Below are positions 1-8,016 of a DNA stretch of 64,000 bases, in pieces. The stretch comes from Tessaracoccus sp. MC1679. GTDB lineage: Bacteria; Actinomycetota; Actinomycetes; Propionibacteriales; Propionibacteriaceae. Each line of letters begins with the position of its first letter. Position 1 is the first letter of the stretch. Below the pieces are notes generated by a model that was given only the letters and a program-made list of their open reading frames with translations, made no database searches and had not been told where the DNA came from. A program made the translations under genes and the position numbers. The stretch spans positions 124,001-188,000 of the forward strand of contig NZ_JACJGB010000002.1 of assembly GCF_014164775.1 (NCBI RefSeq). Reading direction: 5' to 3'.

Positions 1-409
1 GGTCGGTGTCGCGGCGGGTGACGCCCCTGGCCGAACGCCGCGCCCGGGCGGTCTCGAGGCCCTCGATCACCTCGCCGGCCCGGATCAGCACCCCGGTGGG
101 GGTGCCGTCCACGGCCACCACCACGTTGAAGCAGGTGTGCAGGCCCATGTGCCGGTACACGTAGGCGTGCTGCCCGGGCCCGAACATGGCGGCGTTACGT
201 GCGGAGGGGCCACGGAAGGCGTGCGACGCGGGGTCGAATCCTCCGCCGTAGGCCTCCACCTCGGTGATCCGCAGCGTGACGCGCGCGCCGTCGCGGTCGA
301 CGGTGAGGGTGCCGTTCAGGAGCGCCCTGGCCTTGGCCGCCACCTCGTAGAGCAACGCGACGGCCTCGGCGGGCAGCTCCGCGTAGGAGATCGACGGTGG
401 AACCAGCAT
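1..409 (-). CDS. mpg: DNA-3-methyladenine glycosylase (AAG/Mpg family), 3' part beyond the window edge
   Basis: Base-excision repair glycosylase that removes alkylated purines from DNA. The first 136 residues are present and the gene runs off position 1. Seen: a VEAYGG motif followed by a DPASHAFRGPSARNA stretch and a MFGPGQHAYVYRHMGLHTC stretch, the conserved N-terminal block of the AAG fold; the Glu of the VEAY motif is the family's catalytic residue. The ATG at 409 shares one base with the stop of the upstream aminotransferase gene (TGATG), so the two are translationally coupled. Family assignment is firm from these motifs; the C-terminus cannot be judged. Confidence 0.85.
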   Translation of the reverse strand, partial: MLVPPSISYAELPAEAVALLYEVAAKARALLNGTLTVDRDGARVTLRITEVEAYGGGFDPASHAFRGPSARNAAMFGPGQHAYVYRHMGLHTCFNVVVAVDGTPTGVLIRAGEVIEGLETARARRSARGVTRRDTD

Positions 410-1257
410 CACTCGCCGCGGGGGGTCAGCACCTCTGCCAGCCGGGCGCCGAGGGGAGAGTGCGGCATGGGCTCACCGTCGACGTGCGTGACCGGCGCGA
501 CAATGCGGCCGCTGGACAGCAGCCAGGCACCGCGGCAGCGCTCCAGGTCCGAGCGGGTGAGGGCGGCGACCTCGACGGTCAGTCCCGCACCCTCCGCCTT
601 GTCGAGGAGCTCGGCGATGGTGATGGAGCGCAGGATGCCGTGGAGCGGGGGCGTGACGAGGATCCCGTCGATGTCCAGCACCACGCTCGACGTGGGGCCC
701 TCCAGGAGTGAGCCCGACGGGGTGACGAAGATGACGTCGTCGGCGCCGTTGGCCTTCGCGTAGCGCTTCGCGGCCATGTTGATGCCGTAGGACAGCGACT
801 TCGCACCCGGCAGGAGCCAGGGCAGCGGGGCCACGTCGGCGCCCTCGAAACCGCGGTCCAGGATCAGCACCCGGACCCCCTCGGCGCGTTCGCGCTTCGT
901 GGTGGCGTCGAGCGGCGCAGCCATCACCCAGCCGTTGGGCTCGTCGAGGCCCTCGGGGCCGCGGGTCATGATCGTCCGCAGGACCGCCTCGGGATCCTCG
1001 TCCCAGTCCCAGGCCGCCAGGATCGCGGCGACGGCGCGGCGGTAGCCGGCCTCGTCGGGGGCGGGCAACTGGAGGATGCGGGCGGAGGTGGCCAGCCGGT
1101 CGAGGTGCTCGTCGAGGTGGTGCGCGCGGCCGAAGCTGGCCAGCATCGCGTCGAACACGCCGTCGCCTCGGACCACGCCCTGATCGTCTGCGCGGACGAT
1201 GGGTGTCGCGGGGTCCACGAGGGTGCCGTCGAGCAGGGCGAGCATGCGGATGGTCAT
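409..1257 (-). CDS. pabC: Class IV aminotransferase, probable aminodeoxychorismate lyase
   Basis: PLP enzyme of fold type IV, 282 residues, the usual length. It probably converts 4-amino-4-deoxychorismate to p-aminobenzoate for folate synthesis. Seen: the N-terminal DDQGVVRGDGVFDAM motif, the PLP lysine in GAKSLSYGINMAAKR, and the phosphate-binding segment near SGSLLEGPTSSV. Branched-chain or D-amino acid aminotransferases share this fold, so the substrate is inferred. It lies 10 bp downstream of purC and overlaps the start of the glycosylase gene, so it is the middle gene of a short folate/purine/repair operon. Confidence 0.75.
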   Translation of the reverse strand: MTIRMLALLDGTLVDPATPIVRADDQGVVRGDGVFDAMLASFGRAHHLDEHLDRLATSARILQLPAPDEAGYRRAVAAILAAWDWDEDPEAVLRTIMTRGPEGLDEPNGWVMAAPLDATTKRERAEGVRVLILDRGFEGADVAPLPWLLPGAKSLSYGINMAAKRYAKANGADDVIFVTPSGSLLEGPTSSVVLDIDGILVTPPLHGILRSITIAELLDKAEGAGLTVEVAALTRSDLERCRGAWLLSSGRIVAPVTHVDGEPMPHSPLGARLAEVLTPRGE

Positions 1258-1267
1258 GCGGCCGAGA

Positions 1268-2167
1268 TTACGCCTCAGTGGACCCGACGGGGGCGAAGCC
1301 GCGGCCGGTCAGGCGACGGTAGGCCTCGAGGTAGCGCTCACGAGTGGCCGCGACCACCTCGTCAGGCAACGGCGGGGGCGGGGTGTCCGTCGCCCTGTCC
1401 CAGCCGGAGTCCTTCGCCAGCCAGTCGCGCACGTACTGCTTGTCGAAGCTCGGCAGCGACTCCCCCGGCTTCCACGTCTCGGCGTCCCAGAACCGCGAGG
1501 AGTCCGGCGTCAGCACCTCGTCGGCCAACACCAGGGTGCCGTCGGCGCGGCGGCCGAACTCGAACTTGGTGTCGGCCAGGATGATCCCTCGCGCCGCCGC
1601 GATCTCCTGGGCGCGCGCGTAGATCCTCAGCGTCAGGTCCCTAAGCTCACCGGCCAGCTCCTCACCGTGGAGGGAGGCGATCGTGGCGAAGTCCACATTC
1701 TCGTCGTGCGCACCCAGCGGCGCCTTGATGGCCGGGGTGAAGATCGGCTCCGGCAGCTTGTCGCCGTCGCGCAGCCCCTCGGGCAGCGGCACGCCGCACA
1801 CCGTCCGCGACACCTGGTATTCGGCCCACCCGGATCCGGTGAGGTAGCCGCGGGCGACGCACTCCACCTCCACCATGTCCAGCGCCTCGACGAGCGTGGC
1901 CCGCCCCGCGACAGCAGCCGGCACGTCGGTGCTCACCACGTGGTTGTCGACGAGGTCCGCCAGCTGCGCGAACCACCAGAGGCTGAGCTGGGTGAGGATG
2001 GCCCCCTTGTCCGGGATGGGGCTGGCCAGCACGTGATCGAAGGCCGAGATGTTGTCTGTGGCCACCATCAGGATGCGCTCGGTGCCGCCGTCGTCGACGG
2101 TGTACAACTCGCGCACCTTGCCGGCGTGCCGCAGCGGAAGGTTGAGGACGTCCCCGAACTGACTCAC
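1268..2167 (-). CDS. purC: Phosphoribosylaminoimidazole-succinocarboxamide synthase
   Basis: SAICAR synthase of de novo purine synthesis: ligates aspartate to CAIR with ATP. 299 residues, normal for the long actinobacterial form. Seen: the N-terminal HAGKVRELY glycine/lysine ATP-binding motif, TDNISAFDHVL, and further on the VECVARGYLTGSGW and DTKFEFGR motifs of the family. First gene of a (-) strand unit with pabC. Its upstream gap (about 280 bp) is shared with the divergent arabinoside transport genes. Confidence 0.95.
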   Translation of the reverse strand: MSQFGDVLNLPLRHAGKVRELYTVDDGGTERILMVATDNISAFDHVLASPIPDKGAILTQLSLWWFAQLADLVDNHVVSTDVPAAVAGRATLVEALDMVEVECVARGYLTGSGWAEYQVSRTVCGVPLPEGLRDGDKLPEPIFTPAIKAPLGAHDENVDFATIASLHGEELAGELRDLTLRIYARAQEIAAARGIILADTKFEFGRRADGTLVLADEVLTPDSSRFWDAETWKPGESLPSFDKQYVRDWLAKDSGWDRATDTPPPPLPDEVVAATRERYLEAYRRLTGRGFAPVGSTEA

Positions 2168-2257
2168 GCGGCTGAGCCTAGTGGCTGCCTCGACGCCGGC
2201 GAAAGATCACGATACGGACCCAATCCCGGACCCCCCTTGACGCGGGTGCCGGTCGCG

Positions 2258-2272
2258 GTTTAGCGCTATTTC
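2258..2272. promoter_or_regulatory. Candidate LacI-type operator 1 for the arabinoside cassette
   Basis: The perfect 8-bp palindrome TAGCGCTA (2261-2268) with a central CG is a common shape for LacI-family operators in Actinobacteria. The surrounding bases (GTTTAGCGCTATTTC) match a second site 91 bp downstream at 10 of 15 positions. It lies about 190 bp upstream of the first permease start. No LacI-type regulator gene is in the window, so the binding protein is inferred. Confidence 0.4.
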
Positions 2273-2348
2273 ATCGATGTAAACCGGACGTGGCCGAGGT
2301 TGGTCAAACAGGCTCATCGGAGCGGGTCGGCACGGACGCCGAGCTCGT

Positions 2349-2363
2349 TTTCAACGCTATAAC
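2349..2363. promoter_or_regulatory. Candidate LacI-type operator 2 for the arabinoside cassette
   Basis: TTTCAACGCTATAAC shares the TTTNARCGCTAT core with the site at 2258-2272. It is less symmetrical and lies about 85 bp before the permease start codon, where a repressor would overlap the promoter or early leader. Paired sites of this kind suggest cooperative repression. Support is similarity between the two sites only. Confidence 0.3.
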
Positions 2364-2447
2364 AGGTGGCACGCCCATGTCGGCGTGCAAGAGGCGGAGG
2401 CTCGCTGTGATCCAGCGCACATACAGGTCAGGACGGGGGTCAGCTCA

Positions 2448-3345
2448 GTGAAGAGATGGCTCTACTCGCCCAAGGTGGCCCCTTACATCTTCGTGTTGCC
2501 GTTCGTCCTGACGCTGGCGATCTTCTGGGTGAGCCCGCTGATCAAGTCGTTCATCATGAGCACGCAGGACATCATCCCGGGCTCGGTGACCAACGTCGGC
2601 CTGGCCAACTTCGAGCGGCTGATCGGCGATCGCCTCTTCTACGTGGCCCTCGGCAACTCCATGAAGTACATGATCTTCACGCTTGTTCCTGCTCATCCCC
2701 ATCCCGCTGCTGCTGGCCGTGCTCATCAATTCCAAGCTCGGCACGGACAAGATGAAGGCCATCTTCAAGTCGGTGATGTTCATCCCGGCGCTCACCTCCG
2801 TCGTGATCGCGGGCATCGTCTTCCGCCTGATCTTCTCCGAGTCCCCCACCGCGCTGATGAACCAGGTGGTCGGAGCCTTCGGCGTCGATCCGGTGAAGTG
2901 GCTCAAGGGCAGCGAAACCGGCTTCCTGGCACTCCTCACCGTGGCGAGCTGGCGCTGGACTGGCGTCAACATCCTGTACTTCCTCGCCGGCCTGCAGGCC
3001 ATCCCCACCGACTACTACGAGGCCGCCTCACTGGACGGCGCGTCGGCATGGCAGAAGTTCTGGCACGTCACCGTTCCCCAGATGAAGCCCACCATCGTCT
3101 TCGTGATCACCATCAGCGTCTACGGCGGCCTGGCCATGTTCCTGGAGAGCTTCATGCTCTGGGGTGGCAACAACTCCCCGCAGAACATCGGCCTCACCAT
3201 CGTCGGCTACCTGTACCGGCAGGGCATCGAGAAGAACGACCTCGGTTACGCCTCGGCCGTGGGCGTGGTGCTGCTCATCATCGTGCTCGCCATCAACATC
3301 CCGCAGCTGATCGCCACCGGGACCTTCAAGAAGGAGGAGCGATGA
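2448..3345 (+). pseudogene. Sugar ABC transporter permease 1 (MalF/AraP type) with a one-base frameshift
   Basis: Inner-membrane permease of a carbohydrate ABC importer (CUT1 family). Starting at GTG 2448 after a GGACGGGGG ribosome site, the protein reads normally through MKYMIFT, then shifts. Removing one T at 2683-2684 (GCTTGTTCC to GCTGTTCC) restores MIFTLFLLIPIPLLLAVLI and the rest to 3345, including the EAA loop (YYEAASLDGASAWQKF) and the last membrane helix. Everything else is intact, so the change is either very recent or a sequencing error. Without correction, the upstream frame reads into permease 2 and gives a false 600-residue product. Stop and next start overlap (ATGA). Confidence 0.8.
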
Positions 3346-4286
3346 GCACCTCGTCGTCACAGGTGAAGCCGATCGACGCCAGGCTCACCAAAGAGAAGGC
3401 TTCGCGCATCGGCAAGAACGACCGCCAGATGAGCGACGAAGGCAAGGCGTTCCGCCGCCGTTCCCGCGGCGCCACGGCGCTGATGGTCCTGTTCTTCGTG
3501 GGCCTGGGGCTGCTGGTGCTCCTCCCGTTCTGGGCGATCTTCGTCGCCACCTTCCAGGACGGCAACATGATCGTCCGCTACGGACTCAACCTCGGGATCG
3601 ACTTCTCCACGGCCAGCTTCGACAACTGGGTGGCCCTGTTCACGGACTCCGGAAGCTACTTCCGGTGGTTCTTCAACAGCACACTGGTCACGCTTCTCCA
3701 GGTGGGCCTGACGCTGGCCATCAGCTCGTTCGTGGCCTACGGGTTCGCCATGTACGAGTTCCGGTTCAAGAGCGCTCTGTTCATCTCCGTGATCCTGCTC
3801 ATGTCGGTGCCGTTCGAGATGCTCATGCTCCCGCTCTACATCCAGATCAACGACATGCAGCTCCAGGACACCTACACCGCCGTGATCCTGCCGTTCCTGG
3901 CGCATGCCGTGACCATCATGTTCTTCCGGCAGTACCTGCGGGGCATCCCCAAGGAGATCGTCGAGGCGGGCCGGATCGACGGCGTCACCGAGATGGGCAT
4001 CTTCTTCCGGCTCGTGCTGCCGCTGACCAAGCCGGCCTTCGCCGCCATGGCCATCTTGAACGGCATGGGTAGCTGGAACAACTTCCTCTGGCCGCTGCTC
4101 GCTCTGCGCAGCCCGGACAAGTACACGTTGCCCATCGGCCTCAACACCTTGTTGACGCCGTACGGCAACAACTACGAACTCCTCATCGTCGGATCGTTCT
4201 TCTCCATGATCCCGATCTTCATCCTGTTCATCCTGTTCCAGCGGTTCTTCATTGAAGGCATGACCGCCGGCGCCATCAAGGGCTGA
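3342..4286 (+). CDS. Sugar ABC transporter permease 2 (MalG/AraQ type)
   Basis: Second membrane subunit of the CUT1 importer, 314 residues. Seen: a cytoplasmic N-terminus of about 45 residues, then six hydrophobic helices, and the EAA loop EIVEAGRIDGVTEMGIFF that docks the ATPase. ATG 3342 overlaps the permease 1 stop and follows a strong AAGGAGGAG site. No ATPase gene is present in the cassette. Importers of this class in Actinobacteria usually share a multitask MsmK/UgpC-type ATPase encoded elsewhere, which is what I infer here. Confidence 0.9.
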   Translation: MSTSSSQVKPIDARLTKEKASRIGKNDRQMSDEGKAFRRRSRGATALMVLFFVGLGLLVLLPFWAIFVATFQDGNMIVRYGLNLGIDFSTASFDNWVALFTDSGSYFRWFFNSTLVTLLQVGLTLAISSFVAYGFAMYEFRFKSALFISVILLMSVPFEMLMLPLYIQINDMQLQDTYTAVILPFLAHAVTIMFFRQYLRGIPKEIVEAGRIDGVTEMGIFFRLVLPLTKPAFAAMAILNGMGSWNNFLWPLLALRSPDKYTLPIGLNTLLTPYGNNYELLIVGSFFSMIPIFILFILFQRFFIEGMTAGAIKG

Positions 4287-4365
4287 CGCCCACTCCCCCC
4301 GTCCACCACAACTCAACATCCGACTCCCCAGCGCAGGTGCTGGAGGACAAGAAAGGTATCTGTCG

Positions 4366-5724
4366 ATGAAACTCAAGAAGTTTGCCACAGCGGCTCTTGC
4401 AGCGGGCATGGCCACCATGGCCCTCACCGCGTGCAACACCGCTACGCCCGACACGTCGGCCGAGTCGACCGCCGAGGGCTCCGTCATCACCCAGGAGGCC
4501 GTCGAGGGCGCCACCGAACTGGAGCTGTGGACGTTCGTGGAGCTGCACGCGCAGTTCTACACCGAGATGGCTGAGATCTGGAACGAGCAGAACCCCGACA
4601 AGCTCGTCCAGATCGCCGTCAACGTCCTGCCCTACGACGACATGCACAACAAGCTGCAGATCGCGCTCACCTCGGGCCAGGGCGCCCCGGACATCTCCGA
4701 CATCGAGGCCGGCAAGTTCCCGCAGTTCACGCAGGGCACCCCCGCGCTCATGGACCTCACCGAGGCCGCCGCACCGTACCGCGACAACATCGTCGAGGCC
4801 CGCCTCGACCTGTTCTCCAAGGACGACGCCCTCTACGGCCTGGACTTCCACGTGGGCGCCACCGTCGCGTTCTACAACACCGAGCTGCTCGAGGCCGCCG
4901 GGATCGACTACACGACGATCGTGACGTGGGACGACTACAAGGAGGCCGGCGTCGAGTACTTCGAGAAGACCGGCAAGTACCTGGGCACCGTCGACACCTC
5001 CGCGGCCTGGCAGGAGGGCCTCCTGCTGGCCCAGCTCGGCGGCGAGTACTTCACCGACGACGGCAAGGTCAACGTCAACAGCCCCGAGATGATCGAAGCG
5101 ATCACCATCCTCAAGGGTCTTCAGGACGCCAACGCCGCCGCCGTCCCCCCGGGCGGCCAGCCGGACACCGAAGAGGCCTTCGGCGCCTACAACAACGGTG
5201 ACTTCGCGGCTGCCGTGATGCCGTTCTGGTTCACCTCCCGCTACCTGGCCTACATGCCCGACTTCGCCGAGAAGATCGCCATCGCTCCCCCGCCCACCGT
5301 CGAGAACCCCGTCAACATCTCCGTCGGCGGCGGCGGCACCGGCACCGCGGTGATCAAGGACGGCGAGAACGCCGAACTGGCCGCCGAGTTCATCTCCTGG
5401 GCCAAGCTGGGCACCGAGGGCAACATCTCCACCTGGGAGCTGCTGGGCTTCGACCCGCTCAACACCGAGGTGTGGGCGGATCAGGAGATCACCCACAACC
5501 CGGAGAACAAGTTCGTCAAGTACTTCCAGAACAACCCGTTCGAGCCGCTCCTGGAGATCCAGGACAGCATCGGCCACCTGGAGTCCTTCACCAACGGCTC
5601 CATGCCTTCTGTGAACAACCTGCTCAACACCCAGACCCTCAACGACATCTTCGAAAACGATGTGCCGATCGAGGACGCGCTGAACCAGGCGCAGTCTGAC
5701 CTGCAGAACGAGCTCGGCGAGTAA
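4366..5724 (+). CDS. Extracellular sugar-binding lipoprotein of the arabinoside importer
   Basis: Family 1 solute-binding protein, 452 residues. A type II signal peptide ends in the lipobox LTAC, so the mature protein is lipid-anchored to the outer face of the membrane and delivers substrate to the two permeases just upstream. The body has the alternating alpha/beta pattern of the family, for example VNVLPYDDMHNKLQIAL near the N-lobe and GGGGTGTAVI in the C-lobe. The arabinofuranosidase that follows suggests arabino-oligosaccharides as ligand; the substrate is inferred from context. Confidence 0.88.
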   Translation: MKLKKFATAALAAGMATMALTACNTATPDTSAESTAEGSVITQEAVEGATELELWTFVELHAQFYTEMAEIWNEQNPDKLVQIAVNVLPYDDMHNKLQIALTSGQGAPDISDIEAGKFPQFTQGTPALMDLTEAAAPYRDNIVEARLDLFSKDDALYGLDFHVGATVAFYNTELLEAAGIDYTTIVTWDDYKEAGVEYFEKTGKYLGTVDTSAAWQEGLLLAQLGGEYFTDDGKVNVNSPEMIEAITILKGLQDANAAAVPPGGQPDTEEAFGAYNNGDFAAAVMPFWFTSRYLAYMPDFAEKIAIAPPPTVENPVNISVGGGGTGTAVIKDGENAELAAEFISWAKLGTEGNISTWELLGFDPLNTEVWADQEITHNPENKFVKYFQNNPFEPLLEIQDSIGHLESFTNGSMPSVNNLLNTQTLNDIFENDVPIEDALNQAQSDLQNELGE

Positions 5725-5745
5725 TCGTCGCTCTCCCATCCCTCT

Positions 5746-5795
5746 GAAACGGGGCGATCGGGCTTAGCCCGCGGGCTACCGGATCGCCCCGTTTC
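5746..5795 (+). terminator. Strong hairpin after the binding-protein gene
   Basis: Arms GAAACGGGGCGATC (5746-5759) and GATCGCCCCGTTTC (5782-5795) pair perfectly over 14 bp. The inner sequence holds a second 14-bp palindrome, TAGCCCGCGGGCTA. There is no U tract, as is common for actinobacterial terminators. Its place between the binding protein and abfA could make the binding protein and transporter more abundant than the enzyme, or protect the upstream mRNA from decay. Confidence 0.75.
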
Positions 5796-5854
5796 GCTGT
5801 GCCCCGCCGCGTGCAGGGCACCCCGAACCACACTCGTCTGAGGAAGACACTTTC

Positions 5855-7366
5855 ATGACATCTCACCGCATCAGCGTGGACCCGGACTTCGTCGTCGGCC
5901 CGGTCCGCCCCAGGACCTTCGGCTCCTTCGTGGAGCACCTCGGGCGCTGCGTCTACACCGGCATCTACGAACCCGGCCACCCCACCGCCGACGACCAGGG
6001 CTTCCGCCAGGATGTCCTCGAGCTGGTCCGCGAGCTCGGCGTCTCCACCGTGCGCTACCCCGGCGGCAACTTCGTCTCCGGGTACCGCTGGGAGGACGGC
6101 GTCGGCCCCGTCGACCAGCGCCCCGCCCGTCTGGACCTGGCCTGGCACTCCACCGAGCCCAACACCTTCGGCACCGACGAGTTCATGTCCTGGTGCGTCA
6201 AGGCCGACGTCGAGCCGATGATGGCCGTCAACCTCGGCACCCGCGGCATCCAGGAGTCGCTGGACATTCTCGAATACTGCAACGTTCCCGGCGGTTCGCA
6301 CTTCGCTGATCAGCGCCGCGGCAACGGCGCCGAGGACCCCTACCGCGTCAAGATGTGGTGCCTCGGCAACGAAATGGACGGCCCGTGGCAGATCGGCCAC
6401 AAGACCCCCCAGGAATACGGTCGCCTCGCCGCCGAGACCGCGCGCGCCATGCGGATGATCGATCCGGGCCTGGAGCTGGTGGCCTGCGGCTCATCCAACA
6501 CCGAGATGCCCACCTTCGGCGAGTGGGAGCGGGTGGTCCTGACGGAGACCTATGACGTGGTGGATATGGTCTCTGCCCACGTCTACTACTACGAGGACGA
6601 GGGCGACCTCGGTTCGTTCCTGGCCTCCGCCGTCAACATGGACAGCTTCATCGACGGCGTGGTCGCGACGGCGGACGCGGTGCGGACCGCGACGAAGCGC
6701 ACCAAGCGGATCAACATCTCGTTCGACGAGTGGAACGTCTGGTACCAGCAGCGCGTCGAGTCCAAGGTGTCCGAGGGCGACGACTGGCCGGTGGCTCCGC
6801 GTCTGCTGGAGGACCTCTACAACGTGGCCGACGCCGTCGTGGTGGGCAACCTGCTCATCTCGCTGCTGCGCCACACGGACCGGGTGCACTCCGCGTCGCT
6901 GGCGCAGCTGGTCAACGTGATCGCCCCGATCATGACCGAGCCCGGCGGCCCTGCATGGAAGCAGACCACCTTCCACCCGTTCGCGCTCACCTCGAGGTAC
7001 GCAAAGGGATCTGTGCTCAACGTTCAAGTCCGGAGCGAGACCTACGAGACGGCCAAGTACGGCGAGGTCGCCCAGATCGACGCGGTGGCCACGCACGACG
7101 CCGAGGCTGGAGAGGTCGCGGTGTTCGTGGTCAACCGAGGGATGGCGGGGACTGCACCCATCGAGGTCAACCTGAAGGCGTTCGGGGAGGCGCGACTCGT
7201 CGAGGCGGTCCAGCTGTCCAACCCGGATCACACCTGGGCGGCGTCGATGCAGGACTCGACGTCGGTCGAGCCCCAGTCGATCGACGGCGCCGCGATCGTC
7301 GACGGCGTCCTGAAGGCGGAGCTCCCTGCGGTCAGCTGGGCGATGTTCCGCATCGCGACCGCGTGA
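5855..7366 (+). CDS. abfA: Alpha-L-arabinofuranosidase, GH51
   Basis: Retaining glycosidase that releases terminal L-arabinofuranose from arabino-oligosaccharides. 503 residues, full length, with no signal peptide, so it acts in the cytoplasm on imported oligosaccharides. Seen: N-terminal FGSFVEHLGR and STVRYPGGNFVSGYRW motifs, acid/base Glu in WCLGNEMDGPWQ, and nucleophile Glu in FDEWNVWYQ, followed by the C-terminal beta-sandwich. ATG 5855 follows GAGGAAG. It is the last gene of the cassette. The uptake genes plus this enzyme form a complete import-then-cleave pathway apart from the missing ATPase. Confidence 0.93.
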   Translation: MTSHRISVDPDFVVGPVRPRTFGSFVEHLGRCVYTGIYEPGHPTADDQGFRQDVLELVRELGVSTVRYPGGNFVSGYRWEDGVGPVDQRPARLDLAWHSTEPNTFGTDEFMSWCVKADVEPMMAVNLGTRGIQESLDILEYCNVPGGSHFADQRRGNGAEDPYRVKMWCLGNEMDGPWQIGHKTPQEYGRLAAETARAMRMIDPGLELVACGSSNTEMPTFGEWERVVLTETYDVVDMVSAHVYYYEDEGDLGSFLASAVNMDSFIDGVVATADAVRTATKRTKRINISFDEWNVWYQQRVESKVSEGDDWPVAPRLLEDLYNVADAVVVGNLLISLLRHTDRVHSASLAQLVNVIAPIMTEPGGPAWKQTTFHPFALTSRYAKGSVLNVQVRSETYETAKYGEVAQIDAVATHDAEAGEVAVFVVNRGMAGTAPIEVNLKAFGEARLVEAVQLSNPDHTWAASMQDSTSVEPQSIDGAAIVDGVLKAELPAVSWAMFRIATA

Positions 7367-7394
7367 GCTGATATCGCCTCCCGCTCCCGGTGCC

Positions 7395-7652
7395 GGGAGA
7401 CATGACACGAGGCCCGTGCGGCCCTTGACCACACTCTGCTTCTCGACCGCAAGCCGGTCAGGGGCAGGGTAGTCGAGGCCGCACGGGCCTCGTCTCATGT
7501 CTCCCTGCACTGGTCCGGAGGTGGCGTGGCCGGCCCCGGGCTGGTGCCGACAGGGCGGCCTGGTGAAGGTCTGTCCAGGCGGGACGCCAGTTCGGTGACC
7601 CTCAAGCTGGGCACCCCGACGCAGAACGCCCTGCCGTCCCCCACCCTCGCGC
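7395..7652 (-). repeat. Structured convergent-junction repeat, copy 1
   Basis: One of five related intergenic elements in the window. In motif orientation (-), stem A is GGCAGGGCG/CGCCCTGTC (7635-7627 with 7557-7549, one G-U pair) around a 69-nt loop. Stem B has 29-nt arms (7505-7477 and 7423-7395) with one mismatch around a 53-nt loop. The stem A loop carries the shared block GGTGCCCA...GGTCACC...GGCGTCCCGCC. The opposite strand would have an A-C mismatch where this strand has G-U, a weak hint about the functional strand. It lies between the convergent abfA and cysN. Confidence 0.85.
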
Positions 7653-7682
7653 ACAACCCGCGTCGCGCGCCGGCCCGCTCGG

Positions 7683-7830
7683 CTGGCTGAGGCGCGAGGA
7701 GCGCAGCGACGACCCCACCGCTGGCTGAGGCGCGAGGAGCGCAGCGACGAGCCTCGAAGCCTAAGAAACGTGCGCTGACAAGGTCACCTTCCATAGGCTT
7801 CGAGGCCGCTGCGCGGCACCTCAGCCAACG
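7683..7830. repeat. Palindromic satellite repeats beside copy 1
   Basis: The 30-bp unit starting CTGGCTGAGGCGCGAGGAGC occurs twice in direct orientation (7683-7712 and 7721-7750). The second unit runs into CTCGAAGCCTA (7753-7763), which is mirrored by TAGGCTTCGAG (7793-7803) and then CCTCAGCCA. The whole of about 7722-7830 can therefore fold into one large imperfect hairpin. REP-like palindrome; no coding potential seen. Confidence 0.7.
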
Positions 7831-7874
7831 AGACATGAGCCACGAAGCCACCGACGGGGACAGCAGGGCGGTGG

Positions 7875-7969
7875 GTGGTGGGGGCCGGGGCAGGTTGGGT
7901 GGGCGTTGAGGACGGCGTCGCAGCGCGAAGCGCCGCCGCCGGCATCATGGGCGGCCCGGCCCCCACCAC
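7875..7969. repeat. GC-rich hairpin shared with the 52.5 kb junction
   Basis: Arms GTGGTGGGGGCCGGG (7875-7889) and CCCGGCCCCCACCAC (7955-7969) pair perfectly over 15 bp around a 65-nt loop. The segment is followed by GCCAACCCGACCAC. The same order of elements (GGCCGGG, GTTGAGG, C-rich arm, GCCAACCCGACCAC) recurs at 52480-52620, where the arms have become long G and C runs. The stretch 7367-8016 holds no gene. Confidence 0.6.
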
Positions 7970-8016
7970 ACGCCGCCAACCCGACCACGGCCAACCGGAG
8001 AACAGGAGAACAGGAG

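Noticed and set aside
2385-4286. Single 633-residue transporter protein spanning both permease genes
   Set aside because: An artefact of the one-base insertion at 2683-2684. The middle part has no transporter sequence in that frame, while the correct one continues in another frame.
4276-5739. Long open frame on the (-) strand opposite the sugar-binding lipoprotein gene
   Set aside because: Low-complexity Val/Gly/Leu composition, no domain, and fully antisense to a clear gene. Long shadow frames are expected at this GC content.
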